Shown piece after piece: positions 26,047 to 35,856 of a DNA stretch of 64,000 bases. Each line of letters opens with the position of its first letter. The first letter of the stretch is position 1. The position numbers and the translations under genes were made by a program. The notes beneath the pieces were generated by a model that ran no database searches, had not been told where the DNA came from, and worked only from the letters and a program-made list of their open reading frames with translations. Source of the DNA: Bacillus sp. Xin1 (GTDB taxonomy: Bacteria > Bacillota > Bacilli > Bacillales > Bacillaceae_G); assembly GCF_013314535.1 (NCBI RefSeq), contig NZ_JABUAE010000026.1:1-64000 (forward strand). The letters run 5' to 3'.

Positions 26047-27207
26047 ATGAAAAGACAAAACAAATATATAACAACTGTTGCACTATGTTCAACGATTTTG
26101 ATTGGTGGTTTACAAGTTCCAGCGGTATCTTACGCGGCTACAAACTCAAAAGTTGCTGTTACGCAAACAGATGCTAAACTCTTAGAAGGTTTCCGCAAAG
26201 AATTAAAAAAACATATTGATAATGGCGAAGAAAATATTACAATTACGTATAAAACAAAAGCCAAAAATGGCAGGGAAGTACTGGATACGCTCTATAAAGA
26301 GTATACGAAGATAGTAGATAAAGATGAGTACTTAAAATATAATGTAGCGGGCACAAAGTATTCCATAAGAGGGATACCAGGAAACTATACATTTACATTA
26401 AAAATTACATATCGTGAATCAAAAGAACAAACCCAATATGTGAAAAAACAAGTTAAGTCAATCATAAATTCTACCTTGAAGCCTGGTATGGATGAGCATG
26501 AAAAGGTGAAAGCTATACATGATTACGTTGTGAAACATGTTTCATATGATACGTCTTATAAGGCTTATACTGCATATGAAGCGTTAGTAAATCGTTCAGC
26601 CGTTTGCCAAGGATATACATTATTAACCTATCAATTATTACAAGAAGCAGGTATTCAATCGCATATTGTAACAGGGAAAGGGAATGGGCAGGCACATGCA
26701 TGGAACTTAGTAAAGATTGAGAATAAGTGGTATCATATCGATACCACATTCGATGATCCAGTTCCAGATAAAGCAGGGCGTGTTACGTATTCGTATTATA
26801 ATATATCTGATGAGCAGTTAGGAAAGGATCATGAATGGGATCGAAGTAAGTATCCAAAAGCATCAACTAATTACTATAACGAATTAACAGATAAAATAAA
26901 AACAGGTACTCCTAAAGCAGTAGTGTACAAAAAAATGCTAAAGGATACGAACTTAATTTATCTGTCGTCGCAATACGGGGCTGAAAATTATAATGAATTT
27001 AAAGTGAAATTGCAGAAGCAATTTACTGCAAAGCCAACAAAAGTAGAAATGCGTTATAAACAGTCGATGGATGGAACGATGCAAGATATAAAAAAAGTAT
27101 TAAATGAAATTTCTTGGCCAATAGGGGCGAAGCGAGTTTCATACCAAGTTGCGCCGTATAGTGCGATGGCAGGTTATTCATTAGCAACAATCACATTTAC
27201 GTATTAA
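26047..27207 (+). CDS. Secreted transglutaminase-like protein
   Basis: 386-residue exported protein with a signal peptide (MKRQNKYITT, then a hydrophobic stretch, cleavage near SYAA-TN). The transglutaminase-like catalytic triad is visible: Cys in SAVCQGYT, His in AHAWNLV and Asp in HIDTTFDDP. These folds act as proteases, peptidases or cross-linkers; which applies here is unknown. The C-terminal third has no recognised domain. Monocistronic, with a terminator after it. Confidence 0.85.
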   Translation: MKRQNKYITTVALCSTILIGGLQVPAVSYAATNSKVAVTQTDAKLLEGFRKELKKHIDNGEENITITYKTKAKNGREVLDTLYKEYTKIVDKDEYLKYNVAGTKYSIRGIPGNYTFTLKITYRESKEQTQYVKKQVKSIINSTLKPGMDEHEKVKAIHDYVVKHVSYDTSYKAYTAYEALVNRSAVCQGYTLLTYQLLQEAGIQSHIVTGKGNGQAHAWNLVKIENKWYHIDTTFDDPVPDKAGRVTYSYYNISDEQLGKDHEWDRSKYPKASTNYYNELTDKIKTGTPKAVVYKKMLKDTNLIYLSSQYGAENYNEFKVKLQKQFTAKPTKVEMRYKQSMDGTMQDIKKVLNEISWPIGAKRVSYQVAPYSAMAGYSLATITFTY

Positions 27208-27208
27208 T

Positions 27209-27241
27209 AAAAAAGAGCATCTATAACAGGTGCTCTTTTTG
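27209..27241 (+). terminator. Terminator
   Basis: AAAAAAGAGCA pairs with TGCTCTTTTT. Confidence 0.88.
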
Positions 27242-27334
27242 TATTTGTGTGTGGATTGTTCGTGATGATTGGAAAGGAATAGCTTATAGTTAGAATATGG
27301 TAAAATTATCAAAAACAAAAGGTGGGAGTGCTGA

Positions 27335-28020
<686 letters not shown>

Positions 28021-28070
28021 GGGACTGTAAAAGGATAGTGTTAGTGATGAGACATTAATGCTTCAAAAAT

Positions 28071-28105
28071 CTAGAAAAAGAAGCCAATATAAACTGGCTT
28101 CTCTT
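28071..28105 (-). terminator. Terminator of nadE
   Basis: On the minus strand AGAAGCCA pairs with TGGCTTCT, followed by TTTTTC. Confidence 0.85.
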
Positions 28106-28117
28106 GTCTTTTGATGA

Positions 28118-28936
28118 TTATTTCCACCAATTATCAAACATCGATGCTGGTACTTGTCGTTTATGTTCGCTTATTGTATAACGTTTTTCAATTTTTTCTG
28201 CTACATCCGCCGTAACTGTTTTTCCTTCTAAGTAATCATCAAGTTGATCATATGTAATACCTAATTCCGTTTCATCCGCTTGTCCTGGTTTTTCATCTAA
28301 TAAATCTGCTGTTGGCATTTTCAAGTAAAGGCGTTCTTCGGCACCTAATTCTTGTAATACAGCTTTTCCTTGACGTTTTGTTAAGCCTGTAAGCGGTAGA
28401 AGGTCAGCGCCACCATCTCCGAATTTTGTAAAGAAACCTGTTACAGCTTCAGCAGCATGGTCTGTCCCGATAACGAGTAAACCTTGTTGACCGCCAATTG
28501 CATATTGTGTGACCATACGAAGGCGAGCTTTGACATTTCCTTTATTAAAGTCTGTTAACGATTCGCCTAATAGGTCTTTATATTGGTTAGAAAATGCATC
28601 GACAGCCGGAGCGATATCAAAAGCAATAGATTGATCTGGTTTAATAAATTGAAGTGCTAATTGTGCATCATCTTCATCTTTTTGTACTTTATATGGAAGA
28701 CGTACAGCAATGAATGTTACATTGCCTCCTTCATTGCGAATTTCTTCAACTGCAAGCTGTGCTAGTCGACCGGCAAGTGTTGAATCTTGTCCACCACTAA
28801 TACCAAGTACGAATCCTTTTGCACCCGTTTTTCTCAAATAGTCTTTTAAGAAGTCAATTCGTTTACGAATTTCTGCTTTCGGGTCAATTACAGGTTGAAC
28901 ATGTAGTGCTTTCATAATTTGTTCTTGTAATGTCAT
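28118..28936 (-). CDS. nadE: NH3-dependent NAD+ synthetase NadE
   Basis: 272-residue ammonia-dependent NAD synthetase, the last step of NAD biosynthesis (deamido-NAD plus ammonia and ATP). The PP-loop SGGQDST is at residues 47-53. [26 protein letters not shown] and the C-terminal KRQVPASMF are hallmark stretches. There is no glutaminase domain, as expected at this length. AGGAGGAAAATAT precedes the ATG. Monocistronic. Confidence 0.97.
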   Translation of the reverse strand: MTLQEQIMKALHVQPVIDPKAEIRKRIDFLKDYLRKTGAKGFVLGISGGQDSTLAGRLAQLAVEEIRNEGGNVTFIAVRLPYKVQKDEDDAQLALQFIKPDQSIAFDIAPAVDAFSNQYKDLLGESLTDFNKGNVKARLRMVTQYAIGGQQGLLVIGTDHAAEAVTGFFTKFGDGGADLLPLTGLTKRQGKAVLQELGAEERLYLKMPTADLLDEKPGQADETELGITYDQLDDYLEGKTVTADVAEKIEKRYTISEHKRQVPASMFDNWWK

Positions 28937-29103
28937 TATATTTTCCTCCTATTCATATAGAACGAGCGATAAGTATATATGTACTGATTCATAAATCTCC
29001 ATTCTTATTATTTCGCAAAATTAACGAATATACAATAGGTTGAAGGTATGAATATGAATGTAGTTATTATAAAGAAACCACTTCGTTTAATCAATTTTTC
29101 TGT

Positions 29104-29125
29104 AACCTTTCAAAAATGTAAGGTT
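29104..29125. promoter_or_regulatory. Inverted repeat upstream of the BceB-like permease
   Basis: AACCTT and AAGGTT, ten bases apart, lie within TGTAACC...GGTTTTTGTCA about 80 bases before the permease start. A possible response-regulator or sigma site; weak by itself. Confidence 0.3.
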
Positions 29126-29205
29126 TTTGTCATTTGAATCGATGGCATGTATTTCCGCGCTTTATTATGATAGCGATAAAGTGATTGAAAGGGCGGAGAA
29201 ACAAT

Positions 29206-31086
29206 ATGAATATTAGGGAATTAGCGTTTCGTAATGTAACGCGAAACAGACGAACATATTCAGCATATTTTTTAAGTAGTGCATTTGCAATTATGGCCTT
29301 TTTTGTTTATTCATTTTTTGCATTTCATCCAGCATTAAGTGCTAGTCAGTTAGGTCAATATGTATTTGTAAGTATGTCGTTTGCACAAGTTATTATTTAT
29401 CTTTTTACTTTTTTCTTTATTTTATATTCAATGGGAATGTTTTTGAAAACAAGAAAGCGTGAATTAGGAATTTTGATGATGTTAGGCATGACGAAATTTC
29501 AATTAAAGCGTCTTATCTTTTTTGAAAATGTGATAATTGGGATTGCGGCTATTATTACGGGGATTATTTGTGGAATGATATTTTCAGGGGTAATGGTTGT
29601 AGTAGCGCCTTTATTATTAAAGGTGGATTTGTCTCTCTCATACTATGTGCCAACGACAGCAATTGTTGTAACAAGCTCGATGTTTTTTATCTTATTTATT
29701 ATCATTTCTTTCTTTAGTGCAGGATTAATTCGTAAAAATCAAATTATGAAACTATTTAGAGGTTCGGTAAAAGCAAAACCTGAACCAAAAGCATCTATTA
29801 TTTCTTCAGTATTAGCTGTATTATTGCTTAGTGCGGGATATGTAGGTGCGCTAACCTCGCATGGTGCTATGGTATTTATTATGCTTATTCCTGTAACGAC
29901 AGTTGTTACTATTGGAACATATTTATTATATAAGCAACTTAGCGTATTTATTATTCGATCATGCAAGAAGAGTAAACGGTTTTTTTGGAAAAGAACAAAT
30001 ATTATTACTCTCTCAGATTTAGCATATCGTATGAGAGATAACGCGCGAATGTTCTTTATTGTTACGATTATTTCCACTGTAGCATTTTCAGCTATTGGTA
30101 CATTAGTAGGTTTTGCTTCTATGACAAAAGGAATCATGGAGCAACCAATTGCATTTCAGTATCACTCTAAACAAGGAAATGAAAATGAATCACAGCATGT
30201 ACAAACTATTGAGCAAACATTGAAGAAACATCATATATCTGCTGAAAGAATGGAGATTGTATCAAAGCAAACCGAAAATCAATCATTAAGAGATGCGACG
30301 TTTGTGAGAGAATCTGATTATAAAAAGTATGCAAAGTTAACTGGGGAGCGGGTGGAGATATTAACTGAAAACGCAGTACTATTTTTATCGATAGAAATAC
30401 CTGGTCCACCGAAAAAAGAGAGAACAACAATTGAATTACCGAATGATAACAAATCGTTGCAAGTGAAAAAAGTAAACTCATCTTCTCTTGGTAGAGTACT
30501 TACTGGAAATATATATGTAGTTTCAGAAGCCCAATATAATTTATTGCCAGATGGATTTAAAGAAGTAAAAGATTATTTGTATAAAACAAAGGAAACAAAA
30601 AATGAAATAGAAGCTGGAAAAGAACTTACAAATCAAATAAAACCTTATCAAGAACATTCACGATTTAGTGCGGCAGAATATGATGAAAATCAAGCTTTAC
30701 AATTTGCTGGACCTATCTTTTTTGTAGGATTCTTTATTGGTATTGTATTCTTTGTTTGTGCAGGTAGTTTTCTATACTTCCGTCTGTTCTCTGACTTAGA
30801 AGATGACCAACGTTTATTTGATTCCATTCGAAAAATAGGGTTAACAAGCGGTGAGTTAGCAAAAGTAGTAACAATTCGATTGGCATTATTATTCTTTGTT
30901 CCAATTAGTGTTGCAACATTACATGGTGTGGTTGCATTAACCGCTTTAGGGCAAATGTTTGAGTATTCGCTTGTAAAAGAAAATTCGATTGTATTAAGTA
31001 TCTTTGTAGGGATTCAAATTACGTACTTTATCTTGATTCGATCACGTTATTTAAAGCAATTGAAAGAAAGATTACGAATGAGTTAA
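29206..31086 (+). CDS. BceB-type FtsX-domain ABC transporter permease, no ATPase partner nearby
   Basis: 626-residue permease of the peptide-sensing/detoxification (BceB, YxdM, PsdB) type. It starts MNIRELAFRNVTRNRRTYSA and has the FtsX segment MGMFLKTRKRELGILMMLGM. Ten hydrophobic segments with a large extracellular loop (about residues 310-500) between segments seven and eight match the family. BceB proteins normally sit directly after their ATPase and a two-component system. Here the upstream gene is nadE on the other strand and the downstream gene is a protease. The ATG at 29206 follows GGGCGGAG. It may borrow an ATPase encoded elsewhere. Confidence 0.87.
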   Translation: MNIRELAFRNVTRNRRTYSAYFLSSAFAIMAFFVYSFFAFHPALSASQLGQYVFVSMSFAQVIIYLFTFFFILYSMGMFLKTRKRELGILMMLGMTKFQLKRLIFFENVIIGIAAIITGIICGMIFSGVMVVVAPLLLKVDLSLSYYVPTTAIVVTSSMFFILFIIISFFSAGLIRKNQIMKLFRGSVKAKPEPKASIISSVLAVLLLSAGYVGALTSHGAMVFIMLIPVTTVVTIGTYLLYKQLSVFIIRSCKKSKRFFWKRTNIITLSDLAYRMRDNARMFFIVTIISTVAFSAIGTLVGFASMTKGIMEQPIAFQYHSKQGNENESQHVQTIEQTLKKHHISAERMEIVSKQTENQSLRDATFVRESDYKKYAKLTGERVEILTENAVLFLSIEIPGPPKKERTTIELPNDNKSLQVKKVNSSSLGRVLTGNIYVVSEAQYNLLPDGFKEVKDYLYKTKETKNEIEAGKELTNQIKPYQEHSRFSAAEYDENQALQFAGPIFFVGFFIGIVFFVCAGSFLYFRLFSDLEDDQRLFDSIRKIGLTSGELAKVVTIRLALLFFVPISVATLHGVVALTALGQMFEYSLVKENSIVLSIFVGIQITYFILIRSRYLKQLKERLRMS

Positions 31087-31102
31087 TATATAGTAGTTCA
31101 TA

Positions 31103-31137
31103 CAAATCTCCTAATACATGATGTTGGGAGATTTTTG
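31103..31137 (+). terminator. Terminator after permease gene
   Basis: AAATCTCC pairs with GGGAGATTT, followed by TTGTTTTT. Confidence 0.8.
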
Positions 31138-31230
31138 TTTTTGTGAGAATACGTGAAAGGCGTTTTTTTATATTGAGAAAAAATTATGAAGCAGGAAAAT
31201 AGGAGCGGGAAAACGAATGTTATCAATAAG

Positions 31231-31244
31231 TGTAAGCGCATTCA
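31231..31244 (+). promoter_or_regulatory. Possible cre site (CcpA)
   Basis: TGTAAGCGCATTCA differs from the catabolite-response consensus TGNAANCGNTNNCA at one position. It lies about 37 bases before the intracellular protease start. Confidence 0.45.
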
Positions 31245-31280
31245 CATGGAGAGATTAATATATTTTTAGGAGGGATTAAG

Positions 31281-32231
31281 ATGAATAGTAGTACGGCCAA
31301 TAAACAAAAAGGTATTCAATTAATTCCGTTTACGGTAGATAAAGTAGTTGAGCAAGTAAACGAAATTCCACCAGGTGTACAACTGATTCATGCTCCTGAG
31401 GTTTGGGAAAAGAGTGTAAAAGGACAAGATATTGTCGTGGCAGTATTAGATACAGGCTGTGATATGAATCATGTAGATTTAAAAAATCGAATTATTGGTG
31501 GGAGAAACTTCACTGAGGATTATGAAGGCAACCCCAATATTTATCTTGATAATAATGGGCATGGTACTCACGTTGCAGGAACAATTGCAGCAACAGAAAA
31601 TGGGGTTGGTGTTCTAGGTGTTGCACCGCTTGCTAAATTACTAGTATTAAAAGTGTTGTCTGGGGACGGTTCTGGGAACTATCAACATATTATTGAGGCA
31701 ATTGATTATGCAGTGCGCTGGAGAGGACCTAACCAAGAACGAGTACGAATCATTTCAATGTCACTTGGAGGACCACAAGATGTTCCAGAGTTACATGAAG
31801 TTATACAACACGCAGTGAAACAAGATGTGCTTGTTGTATGTGCTGCAGGAAATAATGGAGATTGCAGCGATAAAACGGAAGAATTAGACTTTCCAGGAGC
31901 TTATTCAGAAGTAATTGAAGTAGGAGCTGTAAATTTAGAAAGGAAACTTGCTTGCTTTAGTAATTCAAATCAAGAAATTGATTTAGTTGCACCAGGGGAA
32001 GGGATCCTCTCTACTTATCCAGAAGGAAAATATGCAGTATTAAGCGGAACATCGATGGCAACGCCACACATTGCTGGAGCATTAGCACTGCTTATTAAGC
32101 AATGTGAGAGAGAGTATGATAGAAAGTTAACAGAGCCAGAAATTTATGCACAGCTTATTAAACGCACTGTACCTTTAGGGTATGAGCGAACATCAGAAGG
32201 AAATGGATTAATAGATTTGTTAAAAGAATAG
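31281..32231 (+). CDS. ispA: Intracellular serine protease (subtilisin family, ISP)
   Basis: 316-residue S8 protease without a signal peptide. The short N-terminal propeptide carries the LIP(Y/F) motif (LIPF, residues 14-17) that keeps intracellular subtilisins inactive until cleavage. The catalytic triad is Asp57 (AVLDTGC), His94 (GHGTHVAGT) and Ser258 (GTSMATPH), with oxyanion Asn191. ISPs are the main cytoplasmic proteases of stationary-phase and sporulating Bacillus. AGGAGGGATTAAG precedes the ATG. A possible cre site lies upstream. Confidence 0.93.
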   Translation: MNSSTANKQKGIQLIPFTVDKVVEQVNEIPPGVQLIHAPEVWEKSVKGQDIVVAVLDTGCDMNHVDLKNRIIGGRNFTEDYEGNPNIYLDNNGHGTHVAGTIAATENGVGVLGVAPLAKLLVLKVLSGDGSGNYQHIIEAIDYAVRWRGPNQERVRIISMSLGGPQDVPELHEVIQHAVKQDVLVVCAAGNNGDCSDKTEELDFPGAYSEVIEVGAVNLERKLACFSNSNQEIDLVAPGEGILSTYPEGKYAVLSGTSMATPHIAGALALLIKQCEREYDRKLTEPEIYAQLIKRTVPLGYERTSEGNGLIDLLKE

Positions 32232-32236
32232 TTGTT

Positions 32237-32276
32237 ACTAAAAAACATCTCATATTGATATGAGATGTTTTTTAGT
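32237..32276. terminator. Bidirectional terminator
   Basis: ACTAAAAAACATCTCATAT pairs perfectly with ATATGAGATGTTTTTTAGT between the protease gene and the reverse ArsR remnant, and covers the latter's stop codon. Confidence 0.95.
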
Positions 32277-32484
32277 ACGGTTCTGTTGCCTGCAAGACAG
32301 TATCTAATAATCCGGGAAATCTAGTATTTAAATCTTCTGTTCGAATAGAAACAAAGCGTTGCGTACCTTCTAGACGAGTGTACATAACACCAGATTCACG
32401 TAAAACTTTAAAATGATGGGATAAGATTGATTTTGCTACAGGAATATTTAGTGAACCACATGATTGTTCATTACTAGTGTTTAG
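32272..32484 (-). pseudogene. Truncated ArsR-family regulator
   Basis: The minus strand encodes an ArsR-type winged helix without a start: SLNIPVAKSILSHHFKVLRESGVMYTR (recognition helix SHHFKVLRESG), then LEGTQRFVSIRTEDLNTRFPGLLDTVLQATEPY and a TAA at 32272-32274. The N-terminal helices of a normal ArsR protein of about 100 residues are missing. Upstream the frame soon meets a stop, and no ATG/GTG/TTG with a ribosome site is seen. The break is near 32475-32490. The rest of the 32232-32590 gap holds only terminators. Confidence 0.8.
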
Positions 32485-32563
32485 AAAAAGTGAACGATAT
32501 ATGAAGAAAGGAGTAGGAGAAAAGCAGGGGGCTTTTTCTTAAAGCTATAAAATTTGAAATAAA

Positions 32564-32606
32564 CAAAAAAGCACTGTTTTAGACACATTACTAAAACAGT
32601 GCTTTT
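32564..32606 (-). terminator. Terminator
   Basis: AAAAGCACTGTTTTAG pairs with CTAAAACAGTGCTTTT, followed on the minus strand by TTGTTT. It overlaps the end of the small gene that follows. Confidence 0.9.
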
Positions 32607-32815
32607 CGTTTAGATTGAACAGTTGCAGCATTTTCATCCTCTATTCCTGCTTCTTCAATAATTCGTTTTTTTGCTTTATCTAATAGGTGATTGACTTTTT
32701 CACCAAAATGGTTAGCTTCATGTTTTGTGCGGGCTGCTCGTAAACATTTATAGTTTTCTACCAGTTCCCCTTTTTCAGAGTCGGTTAAGAAATCTTCTAT
32801 TTTCTTTTTTGGCAT
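32591..32815 (-). CDS. Small charged protein, function unknown
   Basis: 74-residue, Lys/Glu-rich, probably all-helical protein starting MPKKKIEDFLTDSEKGELVENY. The ATG at 32815 has AGAAAGGGTG ahead of it. An in-frame ATG 18 codons upstream is unlikely, because it overlaps a TATAAT-type -10 element (TTGTTATAATG) that is probably the promoter. The C-terminal codons lie within the terminator stem. I do not recognise the family. Confidence 0.6.
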   Translation of the reverse strand: MPKKKIEDFLTDSEKGELVENYKCLRAARTKHEANHFGEKVNHLLDKAKKRIIEEAGIEDENAATVQSKRKALF

Positions 32816-32899
32816 ACGAAACACCCTTTCTTCTGACAAACGACGCAATTCAGAAATATTTTTATACATTATAACAATAATTTTAAAATGAAGTATATA

Positions 32900-33247
32900 T
32901 TAACGTCGTAATAATTTGTCAATTTCTTGAATTTTCTCATCCGCTTTTCCGATTTGAGTATTCTTTGCTTGTTCACCACCAAGAGCTTGGTGAAGTAAAA
33001 AAGTTTGACCAGAGATGGCAGTAACAATAGAAACCTTCACAATTTCTTTTACTGTTGTTGCATCGAATAAAACAAGTCCAAGTAGTGCAGCAAGACTACC
33101 TGTTAAAATATCAGTGAAAAAACCAAGATGGAAAAATGTTTTTAAGCGGCGTGGAAGCAATAACTTACCTTGGTTATTGATAAGATGGGAAACGAAACCA
33201 GTAACACCACCAATGAGAACAGCAGATAGCCATTGATACATCTCCAT
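32900..33247 (-). CDS. Holin-like small membrane protein (DUF4257-like)
   Basis: 115-residue membrane protein with three hydrophobic segments (about 5-22, 42-61, 68-85) and a charged C-terminal tail. It resembles the DUF4257 proteins of B. cereus, which have a holin-like topology. No lysin or phage gene is nearby, so it is not read as prophage. AAAAGGAGTGGATTTG precedes the ATG at 33247; a GTG three codons upstream lies inside that site. Confidence 0.7.
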   Translation of the reverse strand: MEMYQWLSAVLIGGVTGFVSHLINNQGKLLLPRRLKTFFHLGFFTDILTGSLAALLGLVLFDATTVKEIVKVSIVTAISGQTFLLHQALGGEQAKNTQIGKADEKIQEIDKLLRR

Positions 33248-33446
33248 CAAATCCACTCCTTTTAGTATATAAAATTCGGATTCCGCTGTATGGATTCCTT
33301 TTTCAATTCCATATACAAATATTGAGAAAATTTGGTTTGGCTATATGTATGTTCAAATTCGTTATAACAGAAAATTTTGATATATTTCAGTCTATTACAT
33401 AACATTAGTTTTCATTATTATAAATATAGAGAAGGGGGATAAGAAC

Positions 33447-33974
33447 ATGAAAATAGATTACCGAATAAGAAGTGTAGAGGATTATACGCCTAATATTGGG
33501 CAGCTTGTTAGTATGCTTAAGCATACAAGAGCGGTTACATTGCAAGAAATAAAAGATTTACCAGTAGAACATTTAGATTTCTTCTTAATCGATGATGGAA
33601 ATTCTATCGGTGCGTTGCTAAAACATATTGCTGCGATAGAAAAGGTTCATCAGCTTATTTCTTTTCAAAATCGTGATTTGACAAAAGAAGAACTGAAAAT
33701 ATGGGAGGATGCTCTTTTTTTAGGAGAGTTCGGCAGAAACATTTGTGGACATAACATACAATATTACATACAAATTTTAAATGAAATTAGGAAAGAGTCT
33801 CTACAATATTTAAAAGAAAAAGATGATGACTGGTTAATGTCAGAAGGAAGATGGGAAAACGGAGTTATATATAATCAGTACTATTTATGGTTCCACGTAT
33901 TAGAGGATGAGATTAGCCATCGTGGACAAATAAGAACGATAAAAAAGTATATAACTGAAAATTTAGTAAAATAA
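33447..33974 (+). CDS. DinB-fold protein (DUF664-like)
   Basis: 175 residues. The DinB-type four-helix pattern is seen in NSIGALLKHIAAIEKVHQ (first metal-binding His) and FHVLEDEISHRGQIRTIKKY (His pair near the C-terminus). It is related to, but clearly different from, the DinB-fold gene at 8371. Relatives are metal-binding, some thiol-dependent transferases; the substrate is unknown. AGAAGGGGGATAAG precedes the ATG. Confidence 0.82.
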   Translation: MKIDYRIRSVEDYTPNIGQLVSMLKHTRAVTLQEIKDLPVEHLDFFLIDDGNSIGALLKHIAAIEKVHQLISFQNRDLTKEELKIWEDALFLGEFGRNICGHNIQYYIQILNEIRKESLQYLKEKDDDWLMSEGRWENGVIYNQYYLWFHVLEDEISHRGQIRTIKKYITENLVK

Positions 33975-34039
33975 AGTAGCTTTTCAAAATAATATTACAT
34001 ATAATGAGATTAACTAAAATAAGAACGGAGTGATGTATT

Positions 34040-34105
34040 ATGGTGATGACTTATATGAATGTAACAGCAGATACAAAGGTGGACGGAGAAGGCAGTACTT
34101 TGTAA
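34040..34105 (+). CDS. Possible 21-residue open frame
   Basis: ATG to TAA behind AACGGAGTGATG, encoding MVMTYMNVTADTKVDGEGST and one more residue. It lies between the DUF664-like gene and rsgA. It may be a remnant or a leader; no family is recognised. Confidence 0.2.
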   Translation: MVMTYMNVTADTKVDGEGSTL

Positions 34106-34152
34106 AGAGCGCATAATCCTTCCATTAGGCTCAAAATAGGGAGGATATAAAC

Positions 34153-35202
34153 TTGAATAAAATTTATTTAGAATTATTTGGATGGGATTCTTTTTTTGAA
34201 GAGGAGTCTTTAGAGGGATTTGCAGTAGGACGTATTTTATTAGAACATAAACATATGTATCGAATTATGTGCGAAGATGGTGAGTATATCGCTGAGTTGT
34301 CTGGGAAATTTCGTCATGAAGCATTGGTTAAAAGTGATTATCCAGCAGTTGGCGATTGGGTGCATATAAAGAAAATGGAAGAGGAAAATAAAGCGATTAT
34401 TCATAGTGTTTTTCCAAGAAGGAGTTCTTTTTCTAGACAAGCAGCTGGAGATAAAACTGCTGAACAAATCGTCGCGGCAAATGTTGATTATCTGTTTCTA
34501 GTAAACGCACTTAACCATGACTTTAATGTAAGAAGAATTGAACGATATTTATTGTTAGCTTATGAAAGTGGGGCAATGCCTGTAATTGTTTTAACGAAAA
34601 GTGATCTTTGCGGTGATTTGGAACAAAAGGTATTGGAAACAGAAGCTGTAGCAATTGGCGTTCCCATCTTTGTAGTTGATAGTTTGCAACAAATTGGAGT
34701 TGAGTCATTGCGACAGTTTGTAGCTCCAGGAAAGACGATTGCCTTAGTGGGTTCTTCTGGGGTAGGGAAATCAACTTTACTAAATGCATTAATTGGAAGC
34801 GAAGTTGCAAAAACAGGTGATGTTCGAGAAGAGGATAGTAAAGGGCGCCACACTACGACTCATCGTGAGCTATTTCGATTACCGAGTGGTGGTTTAGTGA
34901 TTGATACACCAGGAATGAGGGAGTTACAACTGTGGGAAGGAAGCGAGGCCATCCATGCGACATTTTCTGATATTGAAGAATTAGCAAAAGATTGCCGTTT
35001 TCGAAATTGTGACCATGAAAATGAACCTGGATGTGCAGTTCAATCCGCCATTGAAGAAGGGATTTTAGCAGTGCACCGCTTGAGAAATTATAAAAAACTA
35101 CAAAAAGAAATTGCATACGCGATGAGAAAACAAGATCCGGTACTTGCACGTGCTGAACGAGGGAAATGGAAAAAGATGAAGAAACAGAATCGGAAAAAAT
35201 AG
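34153..35202 (+). CDS. rsgA: Ribosome small-subunit-dependent GTPase RsgA
   Basis: 349-residue circularly permuted GTPase that helps 30S subunit maturation. An N-terminal OB-like domain (about 20-100) is followed by G4 TKSD (148-151), P-loop GSSGVGKST (200-208), G3 DTPG (251-254) and a zinc site Cys281, Cys286, His288, Cys294. It is longer than the common RsgA of about 293 residues because of extra N-terminal and basic C-terminal parts. B. cereus-group genomes usually carry another RsgA elsewhere, so this is likely the second, divergent copy. It starts at a TTG behind GGGAGGATATAAAC. Confidence 0.92.
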   Translation: MNKIYLELFGWDSFFEEESLEGFAVGRILLEHKHMYRIMCEDGEYIAELSGKFRHEALVKSDYPAVGDWVHIKKMEEENKAIIHSVFPRRSSFSRQAAGDKTAEQIVAANVDYLFLVNALNHDFNVRRIERYLLLAYESGAMPVIVLTKSDLCGDLEQKVLETEAVAIGVPIFVVDSLQQIGVESLRQFVAPGKTIALVGSSGVGKSTLLNALIGSEVAKTGDVREEDSKGRHTTTHRELFRLPSGGLVIDTPGMRELQLWEGSEAIHATFSDIEELAKDCRFRNCDHENEPGCAVQSAIEEGILAVHRLRNYKKLQKEIAYAMRKQDPVLARAERGKWKKMKKQNRKK

Positions 35203-35220
35203 AATAGGAAATAGGACAGG

Positions 35221-35256
35221 AAACCAAAAGTTGATAAAATATTTTTGGTTTTTTGT
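35221..35256 (+). terminator. Terminator after rsgA
   Basis: AACCAAAA pairs with TTTTGGTT, followed by TTTTG. Confidence 0.75.
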
Positions 35257-35359
35257 TGTTTGTAAGTAGAAAATAGAAAATTATCGTCGAAAAATAAAGG
35301 GATTTGTTGTATACGTGTATAATTGTTGTAAAGTAGAACTATGTATAAAGGAGAAGATT

Positions 35360-35674
35360 ATGGGAGTGTACTGGGGAAAAAAAAGACATTCTTGGCTTAG
35401 CTATGCCTCATTTTGGTTAAGTATTTCATTTTTTCTTATCTTTTTAATTGAAGTGTTTGTAATCAGAACGCTTTTTAATAGCTCGGGTGGTGCAATGCAA
35501 TTTATTAAATATTTTTATTTCATATTTGTGCCATTAAATATCATTATTAGTTTAAGACTATTGTTTAAAAAGAATGAAAAGAAAACATTACCAATTTTTA
35601 GTTTTATTGTATCATTACTCTTTGCAAGCTTAATAGTGGTATTAGCTTTAGCTGCGACAGGAAAAGTATTGTAA
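35360..35674 (+). CDS. Small membrane protein, function unknown
   Basis: 104 residues with three hydrophobic segments (about 14-34, 47-66, 76-100). The ATG at 35360 follows AAAGGAGAAGAT; an in-frame ATG fifteen codons upstream has no ribosome site. No conserved motif beyond the membrane segments is recognised. Monocistronic, with a strong terminator. Confidence 0.7.
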   Translation: MGVYWGKKRHSWLSYASFWLSISFFLIFLIEVFVIRTLFNSSGGAMQFIKYFYFIFVPLNIIISLRLLFKKNEKKTLPIFSFIVSLLFASLIVVLALAATGKVL

Positions 35675-35676
35675 TG

Positions 35677-35713
35677 AAAAACAGGGATGATAACGTCATC
35701 CCTGTTTTATTTT
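35677..35713 (+). terminator. Terminator
   Basis: AAAACAGGGATGA pairs with TCATCCCTGTTTT. Confidence 0.93.
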
Positions 35714-35856
35714 TGTGAATTTCGATTATAGTGGAAAAGTTATTAGGCAGATGAATAAGGAAAGAGGAGTGATATATGGTACAATATGCTTGATAGTGAT
35801 AGAGAAAAAGGGTATACAAAATACTCATTGTTTTTTAGTAAGAGAGGGGTTATCTT

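Noticed and set aside
32900-33247. Prophage signal from a holin-like protein
   Set aside because: No lysin, structural or integrase genes are nearby; such proteins are ordinary chromosomal genes in this group.
34040-34105. 21-codon open frame as a definite gene
   Set aside because: Possible ribosome site, but too short and with no family; listed only at low confidence.
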